Assembly (NCBI RefSeq): GCF_011604685.1
Contig: NZ_CP050063.1
Span: forward strand, 8,411,001 to 8,475,000
Length of the DNA stretch: 64,000 nt
Direction: 5' to 3'
DNA from: Spirosoma aureum
GTDB taxonomy: Bacteria > Bacteroidota > Bacteroidia > Cytophagales > Spirosomataceae
Shown here: positions 1-10,000 of the stretch, in pieces
How positions within the stretch are numbered: the first letter of the stretch is position 1
Layout: each line of letters starts with the position of its first letter
Notes under the pieces: generated by a model
What the model was told of the DNA's origin: nothing
Databases searched by the model: none
Seen by the model: only the letters and a program-made list of their open reading frames with translations
Position numbers and translations under genes: made by a program

Positions 1-55
1 AGTGTATCATGAAAACAATACGACATAAATAGTACTTAACTATGGTTATTTGTAT

Positions 56-135
56 CAGGACTTGCGCAAAAAGCTGTGCCACGGTTTGATTTATCCCGAT
101 AGGTAACCGTGGCACAGCTTTTTGCGCAAGTCCTG
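56..135. repeat. Long intergenic hairpin, family copy 1
   Basis: Perfect 31-bp inverted repeat: left arm 56-86, right arm 105-135, 18-nt loop 87-104. The arms begin at the outer end with CAGGACTTGCGC and finish at the loop with CCACGGTT / AACCGTGG. The same outer end and loop-side core recur at 992-1103, 22913-23016 and 33760-33853 with a different middle stem. No U-tract follows either arm, so it is not a textbook intrinsic terminator. It lies upstream of the first gene; its upstream neighbour is outside the window. Confidence 0.9.
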
Positions 136-226
136 TGTATATTAGCCAGCGTTTTGTGTAACGTTGCGTACTTCCAACTAAAGATATCAACAATCAGTAT
201 TAGACTAAATCCCAACTGCCCAACGT

Positions 227-994
227 ATGCGAAGCCTCACGATTCAGATTCCGCAGCCGTGTCATGAACGCTGGAGCGAGATGCAGCCGACCGAACAGGG
301 GCGGTTTTGCGCCAGTTGCCAGAAAACAGTAGTCGACTACACGACCCTCTCCGATCAGGAATTAGTCCGGTTGCTTAGCCAGCCGACCGAAACAACCTGC
401 GGGCGTTTCCGTAATGAGCAACTAAACCGTCCATTGGCCTTATCATCGTCGGTTAACCTCCCTATCTGGCGGCATTGGATTGGCTTATTAACCATGGGTT
501 TGTTCGGCTGGCAAACGGCGCGGGCTCAATTGAATCAAACCAGTAATCTGACGCAGACAACCGCAGTAAAGACCAGTTACCCGGTAACAGCGCTTCCTAT
601 TCGGGCCGCTATTGGGGGCTCCTTTACCGAGCTGACTGTTACCGGAAAAGTAATGTGCATGGATTCCAGCGGCAATCTATTGCCAGCTGCTAAGACTAAC
701 ATATTTGTCGGGCGACCGGGAAAGAACTGGCAAACACAAACGGATAGTACCGGTGCATTTACCCTATCGGTTTCGATTCCCATGCAAGCCACAGAATTTA
801 CCCTCTCAACATTGGCACCATACCATCCTCCCGAAAAAACAACCTTCCAGGCAACTCCATCGACTACCTCAATTGTGCTGAATGATATTATACTACGCGA
901 ACCACAACAGAGAATCAATATCACAGGGGGTGGAATGGCTATTATAAAAACACCTTCCCGCTGGCAGAAATTTAAACGCAAATTATTTCACTAG
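227..994 (+). CDS. Membrane protein with N-terminal Cys motif and carboxypeptidase-regulatory-like domain
   Basis: 255 aa. The N-terminal 70 residues hold a Cys pattern (CHERW near 13, then FCASCQK and a later TTCGRF) of the kind found at the start of many Bacteroidota membrane proteins; it could bind metal. A hydrophobic segment at about 80-100 is the likely membrane span. The C-terminal half has a TGKV...DSSGN...TDSTGAFTLSV pattern typical of CarboxypepD_reg-like beta-sandwich domains, here probably periplasmic. The start is the only ATG ahead of the conserved region. The biological role is unknown. Hairpin copy 2 begins inside its stop codon. Confidence 0.8.
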   Translation: MRSLTIQIPQPCHERWSEMQPTEQGRFCASCQKTVVDYTTLSDQELVRLLSQPTETTCGRFRNEQLNRPLALSSSVNLPIWRHWIGLLTMGLFGWQTARAQLNQTSNLTQTTAVKTSYPVTALPIRAAIGGSFTELTVTGKVMCMDSSGNLLPAAKTNIFVGRPGKNWQTQTDSTGAFTLSVSIPMQATEFTLSTLAPYHPPEKTTFQATPSTTSIVLNDIILREPQQRINITGGGMAIIKTPSRWQKFKRKLFH

Positions 995-1103
995 GACTTT
1001 GGCTTCGAGCCGTAGAGCCGTACCACGGTTATCAGGAGCAGCATTAGTAACCACCGTCCGCGGCTGCGGTGGCACGGCTCTACGGCTCGAAGCCAAAATT
1101 CTA
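992..1103. repeat. Long intergenic hairpin, family copy 2 (with inner hairpin)
   Basis: Left arm 999-1026 pairs with 1069-1096 (28 bp, one mismatch). The outer ends, TAGGACTTTGGC on the left and the complement of GCCAAAATTCTA on the right, extend the pairing imperfectly. The core reads CCACGGTT (1023-1030), 18 nt, AACC (1049-1052), a 16-nt insertion ACCGTCCGCGGCTGCG (1053-1068), then GTGG. The segment 1051-1072 folds on itself (CCACCG / CGGTGG), so a three-way junction is possible. The AGGACTT end starts within the stop codon of the preceding gene. Confidence 0.88.
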
Positions 1104-1243
1104 TTCACTAAGGCTGGGAAATCGCAGAAAAATTGATCCCAATTTCGATTGTATTAGCCCACAAAGTATATGACTTTCAGATTACCAAATGGTACGTTCA
1201 TACAAACGCTATTCGTTCTTTTTTAGTTAACCTATTGACAGGC

Positions 1244-1262
1244 AACCGATAAACTATCGGTT
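1244..1262. promoter_or_regulatory. Short inverted repeat upstream of the SRPBCC gene
   Basis: AACCGATA (1244-1251) and TATCGGTT (1255-1262) form an 8-bp inverted repeat with a 3-nt loop, 30 bases before the start at 1293. It could be an operator or a small 5'-UTR hairpin. No function can be read from sequence alone. Confidence 0.35.
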
Positions 1263-1292
1263 CGTTATACGCACATTAGCCAACTAACTAAA

Positions 1293-1730
1293 ATGAGCGA
1301 ATTTGTGGTCAGGAAGAACGTGAGAATTAAAGCGGCTCCTGCTGTGGTCTGGGATGCGCTGACCAATCCAGAGAAAACAAAACAATATTTTTTCAACTGC
1401 GAAGTTTTCTCCGATTGGGAGGTTGGTAGCACCATCCTTTTTACGGGCAGAATGTTCCTCATCAAAAAAGTGGAGTTCAAGGGGCAAATCCTGAAGATTG
1501 AGCCGGAACGACTTTTACAATACACACTAACAAACGAAGAGGATGATATTGACTCTTCCAGTTTTTCGACAGTGACCGATGAATTGACCTACGAAAATGG
1601 CGAAACAATTCTGTCGATTACAGATGATGTAGGCGAAGGTAAAGGAGCTGAAGATCGCTTTAAACGATCACAAAAAGGTTGGGATAAACTACTGGAGGGC
1701 CTAAAAGAAGTAGTAGAAAAACAATCCTGA
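1293..1730 (+). CDS. SRPBCC / AHSA1-type START-fold protein
   Basis: 145 aa, cytosolic, no signal peptide. The opening pattern, a beta strand followed by AAPAVVWDALTNPEKTKQYF, then a W-rich segment with GS and a FKGQILKIEPERLLQYTL stretch, is that of the SRPBCC fold related to the Hsp90 ATPase activator Aha1 C-terminal domain. Such proteins form a hydrophobic ligand cavity; the ligand is not predictable here. The length is normal for the family. It is monocistronic, between hairpin copy 2 and a gene on the other strand. Confidence 0.85.
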   Translation: MSEFVVRKNVRIKAAPAVVWDALTNPEKTKQYFFNCEVFSDWEVGSTILFTGRMFLIKKVEFKGQILKIEPERLLQYTLTNEEDDIDSSSFSTVTDELTYENGETILSITDDVGEGKGAEDRFKRSQKGWDKLLEGLKEVVEKQS

Positions 1731-1871
1731 AAAAATACTATCGTTCAGGTAGCACCAAAACAACAACGTGCAAACAGAGTCGATGATGAGCCTGTTTGCA
1801 CATTGTCAGTCAAACTAAAAAAGTAACAGCTGCCAACCCAACTGGATTTGGAGCCATAGTGAGTCGATCCG

Positions 1872-2678
1872 TTACAACTCGCGCACCCAGATATTACGGA
1901 AACCAACCGGGTTGCCATGATCCTGAAGCAGAATCGGACCAGCGCCGTGAGCCTGAACCTTCGGATAACCAATGTACTCGGTCGTGCCACGAATCGCTAC
2001 ATGGTTTTGTACCAGAATTCCATTCAGTAACACCGTTACGTAGGCGAAATCGACCATCAGACCGGCTTTGTTAAAGCGAGGTGCCTGATAAATAACGTCA
2101 TAGGTTTGCCACTCACCCGGCTTACGACTTGGGTTTGCCAATGGGATCGCCTGTTTGTAGATCGACCCAACCATCCCATTCACATACGTAGGGTTGTTGT
2201 AGTTGTCGAGAACCTGTAATTCATAACGTCCTTGTAAAAAGACACCACTGTTGCCCCGGCCCTGGCTATTTCCCTCTACTTTTTCGGGTGTTTTGAATTC
2301 AAGGTGAAGTTGAAAATCGTTAAACTCCTTCTTGGAGCGAGCCGAAAAGCCTTTCGTTGAATACATCACACCATCCTGTACTGGCCATTTTAGGGGGCCT
2401 TCGTTGGTTTTTTCCCAACTGGCTGGTGCATAGCCTTTAATGGCTACCCATTCGTCGGTATTCTTACCATCAAACAGTATAATGGCGTCGGAAGGGGGCG
2501 TTGTGCCACTCGTATTTGCAGAGATAGTACCGGGGGTTACTACGGGCGGTACAGGCTCCCAAATTTCGGTAGACTGGGGCGTTTGTTTGCTGGGTTCAGT
2601 CTGAGCCAAAGCCGAATGGGTAAGCGCTAAACCAACGATACCAACGCAAAAAGCGAGCGATAACGGAGCATTTTTCAT
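1872..2678 (-). CDS. Exported DUF1080 (3-keto-disaccharide hydrolase-type) protein
   Basis: 268 aa with a Sec signal peptide at about 1-25, a Pro/Thr-rich linker to about 60, then one DUF1080 domain. The domain starts with ILFDGKNTDEW and includes GNSGVFLQGRYELQVLDNY, the hallmark stretch of this concanavalin-like fold. Family members have been shown to act on 3-keto-glycosides; the substrate here is not known. It is transcribed away from the second DUF1080 gene at 2798, so the two share a 119-bp intergenic region. Confidence 0.88.
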   Translation of the reverse strand: MKNAPLSLAFCVGIVGLALTHSALAQTEPSKQTPQSTEIWEPVPPVVTPGTISANTSGTTPPSDAIILFDGKNTDEWVAIKGYAPASWEKTNEGPLKWPVQDGVMYSTKGFSARSKKEFNDFQLHLEFKTPEKVEGNSQGRGNSGVFLQGRYELQVLDNYNNPTYVNGMVGSIYKQAIPLANPSRKPGEWQTYDVIYQAPRFNKAGLMVDFAYVTVLLNGILVQNHVAIRGTTEYIGYPKVQAHGAGPILLQDHGNPVGFRNIWVREL

Positions 2679-2718
2679 GGAAATGTAAAGGGATTAATGA
2701 ATTCGCCAATAAAACCCT

Positions 2719-2726
2719 CAAAGATA
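2719..2726 (-). promoter_or_regulatory. Candidate -7 promoter box for the DUF1080 gene at 2678
   Basis: On the minus strand the bases read TATCTTTG, a full match to the Bacteroidota -7 consensus TAnnTTTG, 40 bases upstream of the start at 2678. No clear TTTG or TTG box is seen at the usual distance, so the call rests on the -7 box alone. Confidence 0.5.
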
Positions 2727-2797
2727 GAGCAATTGCCGAATCACATCCTTTTGTAGGGAAAAAATGGTAAATTTCGAGCCAAAAATTACAAACATAC

Positions 2798-4699
2798 ATG
2801 TCAAAACCAACTACTACAGCACGCTTCCGCTGGCTGTTGGGCATCGGCTGGATCGTCGGAACAGGGTTAACTCTGGCTCAACCTGTTCCAACGCCTGGTA
2901 CACCTATTCTACTCAATGATCTGAGCGCGTTTAAACCAGCAACGCAAAACTGGCAAATTGTTGGTACTACCCGCGCTGAACTGAACAAACCGAATACCAT
3001 CACCACGGAGAAAGGGACGGGTGAGCTAGCCAACGTTCCACTCGCCAAAGCGCCCGAAGATCCAAAAAATCCATATAAATATAACCTGTTCACGATCATG
3101 GAACACGGTGATATCGATCTGGAACTGGACTATATGATTGCCTCGAAATCAAATTCCGGGGTCTACCTTCAAGGGCGTTATGAAGTGCAGCTGTTCGATA
3201 GCTGGGACAACAGCGGCTGGGACCTCCACAGCCCGCGCGTTGTTGACAATGGTTCGATCTATGAACGCTGGGACCCGAAACGGCCTGAAGGACAGAATGG
3301 TTACGAAGGCCATCCGGCCCGCCAGAATGCCAGCCGGGCTCCTGGCTTGTGGCAACACCTGAAAATCTCATTTCAGGCTCCGCGCTTCAATGCAAACGGA
3401 CAGAAGACCGAAAATGCCCGGATGATCCGTGTGGAATTGAACGGTGTAGTCATTCACGAAGATGTTGAGTTGACCGGACCAACCCGTGCAGCTGGTTTCG
3501 ACGATGAGAAACCACTCGGCCCAATCATGCTTCAGGGCGATCATGGCCCCGTAGCCTTTCGCAATATTCGGTACATATCGTACGACAAACCACGTCCCGA
3601 ATTACTGAATCTGAAGTATGCAATCTACAAAGGCAAGTACGAAAAAGAACCGGAATACGACAAAACAGCTCCGGAATCAGAAGGTGCCTCAAAAGTACTG
3701 ACTTCATCGGTAAGCCGTATTCCAAACGAATTTCTGATTCGCTATACGGGTACGATAAGGATTGCAGAACCGGGTGAATACCGCTTTAACCTGGGCGTTC
3801 CAGGTGGGGGTGGCATGCTGAAAATCAACAACCAGTCAGTAGTGGCACCTGATGGTAGAGGCAATAGAGGCAAAATTACATTGCCCAAAGGCGATCTGCC
3901 TTTTGAACTGTTTTATTCCAAATTTGTCGGCTGGTTTCAACCTTCACTGGGCCTAAGTGTTGCCGGACCGGGTATTCGCGAATACCTCATCAGCGATTCC
4001 GTTGGGGGAAATAGCGACGATGCAGACCCAATCCTGATCGAAGCCTCTACGAATACTATTCTGCGCAGCTTTATGGATCTTCCCGGCGATAAAAATACGC
4101 AGGGGAAAACCATTCGCGTTACGCATGGCATTTCGGTAGGCAGCCCGGAACAGGTCCACTACACCTATGATCTGGACAAAGGGGCCGTGGTACAGGTATG
4201 GCGTGGCCTGTTTCTGGATGCGACTCCTATGTGGCATGACCGGGGCGATGGTTCATCGCGCCCGCTCGGTATGGTACAACGCATGGGCGCGCCGGTACTT
4301 TTCCTGACCAAACTGGCATCGCCACAGGCCAATTGGGTAACCGATACAACCGGTTCTGGCTACCGCCCGAAAGGCTATGTCCTCGATGGTAGTGATCGGC
4401 CTACGTTCCGCTATCAGAGCTATGGCAGTATAGTTGACGATAAAATTCGGGTGCTGGAAGCCGGACAGGGCATTAAGCGCGAAGTAACAATAGCCACTCC
4501 TGCCGACAATCTCTACGCCCGGCTGGCCAGTGGTAGTGTTATCAGCCCTCTGGAAAACGGCATGTATCTCATCGATGGACAGGAATACCTGCGTATCGAC
4601 GATGCTGGCGGAGCAAAACCGATTGTTCGGGAATCTAACGGCCAGAAAGAATTACTTGTGCCCGTGAAAGGCAAATTGACCTATTCGATCTTGTTTTAA
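2798..4699 (+). CDS. Exported multidomain DUF1080 protein with PA14-like middle domain
   Basis: 633 aa. A signal peptide (about 1-28) precedes a DUF1080 domain at about 35-265, recognisable from SGVYLQGRYEVQLFDSWDN and LWQHLKISFQAPRFN. Residues about 305-400 (IRYTGTIRIAEPGEYRFNLG...GGMLKINNQSVV) resemble a PA14-type carbohydrate-binding beta-barrel. The last 220 residues form a further domain that I do not recognise. The gene is 75 bp upstream of the propeller-cytochrome gene and is probably co-transcribed with it. By family, a glycoside or keto-glycoside processing protein in the periplasm or on the cell surface. Confidence 0.88.
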   Translation: MSKPTTTARFRWLLGIGWIVGTGLTLAQPVPTPGTPILLNDLSAFKPATQNWQIVGTTRAELNKPNTITTEKGTGELANVPLAKAPEDPKNPYKYNLFTIMEHGDIDLELDYMIASKSNSGVYLQGRYEVQLFDSWDNSGWDLHSPRVVDNGSIYERWDPKRPEGQNGYEGHPARQNASRAPGLWQHLKISFQAPRFNANGQKTENARMIRVELNGVVIHEDVELTGPTRAAGFDDEKPLGPIMLQGDHGPVAFRNIRYISYDKPRPELLNLKYAIYKGKYEKEPEYDKTAPESEGASKVLTSSVSRIPNEFLIRYTGTIRIAEPGEYRFNLGVPGGGGMLKINNQSVVAPDGRGNRGKITLPKGDLPFELFYSKFVGWFQPSLGLSVAGPGIREYLISDSVGGNSDDADPILIEASTNTILRSFMDLPGDKNTQGKTIRVTHGISVGSPEQVHYTYDLDKGAVVQVWRGLFLDATPMWHDRGDGSSRPLGMVQRMGAPVLFLTKLASPQANWVTDTTGSGYRPKGYVLDGSDRPTFRYQSYGSIVDDKIRVLEAGQGIKREVTIATPADNLYARLASGSVISPLENGMYLIDGQEYLRIDDAGGAKPIVRESNGQKELLVPVKGKLTYSILF

Positions 4700-4774
4700 C
4701 CGGTTTACGGCATTCGGTATGGTTTAGTGTGATTTATTCAGCGCTATCAATCAGCCCGTGCCTATCCCCAGATT

Positions 4775-6781
4775 ATGAAAAAGCTATTGACAACCCTCTT
4801 CGCTATTGCCAGCCTGACAGCGGTTAAGGCGCAGGAATCGCCTAAAGAGGAAGATTTTTTTAAGATTCTGAAAGTAACAGCTCCTGAAGGTACGCTGCTC
4901 GAAGTGGGCGGCCTGACGGTTCTACCCGACGGTAGCTTAGGTGTAGCAACGCGCCGGGGCGATGTCTGGATTGTGGAAAATCCAACGAGTCGTAAGCCTT
5001 TCTTCCGCAAGTTTGCCTCCGGTCTCCACGAGATTCTGGGTCTTACCTATAAAGATGGAGCCCTTTATTGCGCCCAGCGCGGTGAATTGACCAAAATGGT
5101 CGATACAAATAAAGACGGGAAAGCCGATGTTTTCGAAACTATTTATGCCTGGCCGCTGTCGGGGCATTACCACGAATACAGCTTCGGGCCAAAAATTGCA
5201 CCCGATGGGACATTTTTTGTCACCGCCAATGTAGCCTTTGGCGATGAAGAATGGTGGCGGGGTGAAAGCCGAGTTCCCTGGCGGGGCTGGACCATGAACA
5301 TTACCGAAAGCGGTACCATGCAGCCCTGGGCTACCGGAATGCGTTCCCCCTGCGGATTAGGTATCTACGATGGTCAGCTGTTTTACGCCGATAACCAGGG
5401 CGACTGGATGGGATCGGGCGGTATTGTCCACGTCAAAAAAGGAGCGTTCGTAGGTCATCCGGCGGGTTTACGCTGGACCGGCATGGCTAATTCGCCGGTT
5501 AAGCTCACTCCCGAACAGTTTTACGCCAAAATTGACGAACGTCGGCGTAGAGACGAGAATGGCCGGGCCATTAAACCCGAAAACGTGGTCAACGAAACAC
5601 CAGCATTGCTCTATAGCATGAAAGAGCAATTTCCAAGTGCCGATATTCAGACGCCCGCCGTTTGGTTGCCTCATGGTATTCTTGGCATTTCGAACTCCGA
5701 AATTGTGGAAATTCCACAGGGAGCCTTTGGCCCATTCGAAGGCCAGTTGCTGGTCGGCGATCAGGGCATGAGCAAAATTTCGCGGGTGTTCATGGAGAAA
5801 GTGAACGGCGAATACCAGGGCGGAGCCATTGAATTTCGGAATGGTTTCCGGTCGGGGGTTTTGCGGATGGCCTGGGGTAAAGACGGCTCTCTGTTTGTGG
5901 GCGAAACCAACCGTGGCTGGGGATCGGCTGGTGAAGCCAATGAAGGACTGCAACGACTGGCATGGAATGGCACGATGCCCTTTGAGATGCGGACGGTGAA
6001 GGCCATGCCCGACGGTTTCGAAGTAGAATTTACCAAACCTGTCGATCGCAAATCGGCCGAAGATCTCGCATCGTATCGGGTTGAAAGTTTTATTTACAAA
6101 TACCATTCCGTCTACGGTAGTCCAACAATCAACAAGGAAGCCCTTCCGATCAAAGGCGTAAAAGTATCGGCCGATGGCCTGAAAGCCCGGCTAATTGTTG
6201 GTGATCTGCGCAAATACTACATTCACCAGCTAACGCTTGATGGCGTCCGGGGCGAAGAGGGTTCCTACTCTCTCGTCCATCCGATTGCCTACTACACACT
6301 GAATAATATTCCCGATGGTCAGAAGCTGGCACTTAGCGAAGTAAGTACGAAAAACTCAGCGATGGCTCCCGTAACAACACCGGCAGCTCCCCCAACTGCG
6401 GATAAAAAGGTGGTTCCGGCCAAAAAGCCTGTTACGGGTGGCAAGCCTAAACTGGTCGAAGGTCAGGCCGTTACGATGGCCAAAGCACCAACTTACGAAG
6501 AAGTGAAAGGATTATTAACCCGCCATACGTGCGCAGCCTGTCACCAGGCGAACAAACGTCAGGTAGGGCCTGCTTTTTCGGATGTTGCCAAACGCAAATA
6601 CACCAATGACCAGATCGTGGATTTGATCTATAGTCCGAAACCGAAAAACTGGCCGGACTACGCGACAGAAATGCCGCCCATGCCACAGGTTCCTAAAGCT
6701 GATGCCCTGAAAATTGCAGCCTGGATTAATTCGCTGGGTGCATCGGCGAAGAGCGAAGCTGCTGGTGAACCAAAGCCATAG
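4775..6781 (+). CDS. Periplasmic beta-propeller (glucose/sorbosone dehydrogenase-like) fused to cytochrome c
   Basis: 668 aa. The signal peptide is about 1-19. Residues about 30-400 show the repeated blade pattern of the GSDH-like propeller (LPDGSLGVATRRGDVWIV, LGLTYKDGALY, APDGTFFVT, GILGISNSE). A linker region rich in Ala, Pro and Lys precedes a C-terminal class I cytochrome c domain with the haem site C586-A-A-C-H590 and a Met-Pro-Pro-Met region near 637 as probable axial ligand. The architecture suggests oxidation of a sugar or alcohol with electrons passed to the attached haem. A cofactor such as PQQ cannot be confirmed. It lies directly downstream of a DUF1080 gene. Confidence 0.88.
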   Translation: MKKLLTTLFAIASLTAVKAQESPKEEDFFKILKVTAPEGTLLEVGGLTVLPDGSLGVATRRGDVWIVENPTSRKPFFRKFASGLHEILGLTYKDGALYCAQRGELTKMVDTNKDGKADVFETIYAWPLSGHYHEYSFGPKIAPDGTFFVTANVAFGDEEWWRGESRVPWRGWTMNITESGTMQPWATGMRSPCGLGIYDGQLFYADNQGDWMGSGGIVHVKKGAFVGHPAGLRWTGMANSPVKLTPEQFYAKIDERRRRDENGRAIKPENVVNETPALLYSMKEQFPSADIQTPAVWLPHGILGISNSEIVEIPQGAFGPFEGQLLVGDQGMSKISRVFMEKVNGEYQGGAIEFRNGFRSGVLRMAWGKDGSLFVGETNRGWGSAGEANEGLQRLAWNGTMPFEMRTVKAMPDGFEVEFTKPVDRKSAEDLASYRVESFIYKYHSVYGSPTINKEALPIKGVKVSADGLKARLIVGDLRKYYIHQLTLDGVRGEEGSYSLVHPIAYYTLNNIPDGQKLALSEVSTKNSAMAPVTTPAAPPTADKKVVPAKKPVTGGKPKLVEGQAVTMAKAPTYEEVKGLLTRHTCAACHQANKRQVGPAFSDVAKRKYTNDQIVDLIYSPKPKNWPDYATEMPPMPQVPKADALKIAAWINSLGASAKSEAAGEPKP

Positions 6782-6826
6782 ACTATAACGGTCAAGTTGG
6801 CATAAACCAAAGAGTACATACTTAAC

Positions 6827-6858
6827 AAAAAAGCCTGATCGATTGGTCAGGCTTTTTT
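6827..6858 (+). terminator. Intrinsic terminator after the propeller-cytochrome gene
   Basis: Arms 6827-6838 and 6847-6858 (AAAAAAGCCTGA / TCAGGCTTTTTT) with an 8-nt loop and an in-arm T-run. It closes the DUF1080-cytochrome transcription unit 46 bases after the stop and separates it from SusC. Confidence 0.85.
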
Positions 6859-7024
6859 CATTTAGATGTAGTAAAAACGAGCAAAATTCATTGATTCTTT
6901 AGTAACAAATACTCAAAATACATAGTAGATGGGGTTTATATAGGCCTTTTAAGAGAATAGAAGTCAGGCAAGATTACTTTGTTCTATTTGAATACATGAT
7001 TATAAAACCAATTCTTATCCTCTG

Positions 7025-10000
7025 ATGAAACACTATCTACTCACCAAAGGCGGTCTACTTAGCTTACTGCTATGTGCCGTTTTTCTACTCATCAACGTAG
7101 CCCACGCGCAGGACCGCCGGGTTACGGGTCGCGTCGTATCGAGTAAAGACCAGCAGGCCATTCCGGGCGTGAACATCCTTATCAAAAATACACAGACAGG
7201 TACAACAACCGATGCCAATGGAAACTTCTCATTAAATACCCCGCCCAATGCTACACTGGTTATCAGCGCCATTGGTTTTACGGGTCGGGAAATAGCCGTC
7301 GGTAATCAATCGCAGGTGAACGTAACGCTTCAGGAAGGCGAACAGAACCTGAACGAAGTAGTCGTTACGGCACTGGGTATCAAGAAGGAAGCGAAACGCT
7401 TAGGCTACGCGACTGCGATTGTGACGCCCGAGCAGGTTACTACCAACCGTACGGTTAACTTCATGAATGCCCTACAGGGTAAAATTGCTGGGGTGAACAT
7501 TTCCAGCCTTGGTACGGGCGCAGCCGGTACGAGTAAAATCCGGATTCGGGGTCAATCGTCCTTTTCGGGTCAGAATAGCCCGCTTATCGTGGTGAATGGC
7601 GTACCGATCGATAACACCAACTTTGGTCAGAACAACGGTAACGCCGGTAGCGACAACTCCATTGCCAGCCGAAACGGCGATAACTACTCCGATGGTGGCG
7701 ACGGTCTGTCGTCGATAAACCCCGATGACATCGAAGGAATGACGGTTCTGAAAGGAGGCACAGCTGCCGCTCTCTATGGCTCACGGGCCAAAGACGGTGC
7801 CATTCTGATTACCACCAAAACCAAAGGAATTGGTCAGGGCATTGGCGTGACGTACAACTCGAACTTCACGACTGATCACCCGCTGGACTACACTGATTAC
7901 CAGTACGAATACGGCCAGGGTGAATACGGCGTTCGGCCAACGGCACCCAACCCAACATCTGGCGTATGGAGCTTCGGCGAGAAGTTCAACGGTCAGACAC
8001 AGGTACTTTTCGGTGGCGTAACCGTACCTTACCAGCCCGTTCGTAACCGGATCAATACGTTTTACCGGGATGGATCGACCTGGACAAATTCGATTTCGAT
8101 TTCAACCGGTAGTGATCGGGGCGGTTTGAATCTGTCGCTTTCGAATCTGGATAATAAAGGTATTACGCCGAACAACACGTTCAATCGAAAAACGATCAAT
8201 CTGGGCTTCAGCTATAATCTTTCGCCCAAGCTGAGCGTTACCGGCTCGATCAATTACTCGAACGAGTATAATAAAAACCCACCTCAGATTGCCCAGCAGG
8301 ACAACAGTACACCAACGGTAATTTACACGCTGGCCAACTCGATGCCGCTCGATGTGCTAGAAGCAAACCAGATCAATCCAACAACTGGCAACGAGTTTGT
8401 TTACTCGCGGTTCATGAACCGGACGAATCCGTACTTTGTAATGAACTATAAGTTTGAGAATATTCGCCGGGATCGTCTGTTTGGCAATATTTCAGCTCGC
8501 TATAATTTTACGGATTGGCTCTATCTACAAGGCCGCGTTGGGCAGGATTACTGGTCACGCGATCAGGACTACAACTTCCCAACGGGCCAGGCTTCGCTGG
8601 CAGCGGCACCCGCTGGTTTTGTGAACGGACGTTACGTGCAGGAAGCCCGCCGATTCCGCGAATTAAACACCGACTTCCTGATTGGTGCCAATCGTAAGTT
8701 TGGTGTACTGGGCATCGACCTGACCGTGGGCGGTAATCAGCTCTATCGCCGGAGCGATCTGAATAGCGTTATGGCAACCGATTTTATTGTTCGGGGCTTG
8801 TATGTTCCACAGAACGGTCGTGTAAAAGATCCGCTGTATGGCCTTAGCGAACGGAAAGTAAACTCCTTGTATGCAGCGGCCGAATTCTCGTTTAAAGATG
8901 TTTTGTTCCTGAACGGAACGATCCGGAATGACTGGTTCTCGACCCTCGCCCCGGCGAATAGAAGCATTCTGTATCCATCGGTCACAGGAAGTTTCGTCTT
9001 TTCACAAGCCTTCAATAATTTACCAGCCTGGTTGAACTTCGGAAAACTTCGGGCGGCCTACGCTGAGGTCGGTAGTGACGGTGATGTAGCGCCTTATTCG
9101 AACAACCTGTTCTACGCTGTTGCTGCAAACCTCTTTCCAAATCCTGCCGGAGCAGGCCAGCCTGTAGGCAATATCACATCCAACACTGTACCAAGTGCCA
9201 CCCTCAAACCAAGTCGGGTCGCTGAGGCTGAAGTTGGGTTGGAGTTAAAGATGTTTAACAACCGCGTGGGCTTAGATCTGGCCTTCTACAACAAAATCAC
9301 AAGCGATCAGATCGTTGCGGCACAGACCTCCGATGCATCAGGCTATACCAGCGCGTTGATCAACAGTGGCCAGAGCAGAAACCGGGGCGTTGAAGTATTA
9401 TTAAACCTCTCCCCCGTCCGGACGAAGGATTTCTCCTGGGACGTAACGCTGAATGGTTCGTATAATAAGACGAAACTGCTCAAACTTCTGACCGACGACG
9501 ACGGAACACCCGAAAAGGATTATAACAAGGATAAGCAAGCCGATCAGATTGTAGTCGGCACAGGAATTTACGTTGGTGAACTCCGGCAGGTAGTTGGCCA
9601 GGAATTGGGTCAACTATTCACCTACGGTTATGCAAGAGACGCCCAGGGACGGATTATCCACGGCAGCGATGGCATACCGAACCGTACACCAGCTCCAATT
9701 TCGCTTGGTTCAGCGCTACCCAAATACGTCGGTGGCATTACCAACACCTTTAACTATAAAGGTCTAAACTTATCGTTCCTGATCGACTTCAAACTGGGCG
9801 GTAAGATGATTTCGGGTACTAACCTGAATGCGTTCCGGCATGGTTTGCAAAAAGAAACCCTGGTTGGTCGGGGTGAAGCAGACAACAAAATGGTTGGTGT
9901 TGGTGTGAATGATAAAGGCGAGGTCAATGCAGTTCGGGCATTTGTACAGGATTACTATTCGGTTGGGCGCTCGAAAAGCCTTGGCGAACAGGTTCTTTAC

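Noticed and set aside
577..981. 134-aa antisense frame over the first gene
   Set aside because: The plus-strand gene has a clear Cys motif, membrane span and beta-domain; the antisense frame has none.
56..1103. The repeated hairpins as ends of an insertion sequence
   Set aside because: No transposase gene lies between any two copies and no target-site duplication was seen. The copies are isolated hairpins, not paired ends.
5468..6106. 212-aa open frame antisense to the propeller-cytochrome gene
   Set aside because: Shadow of a well-supported gene; no signal, motif or ribosome-binding context.
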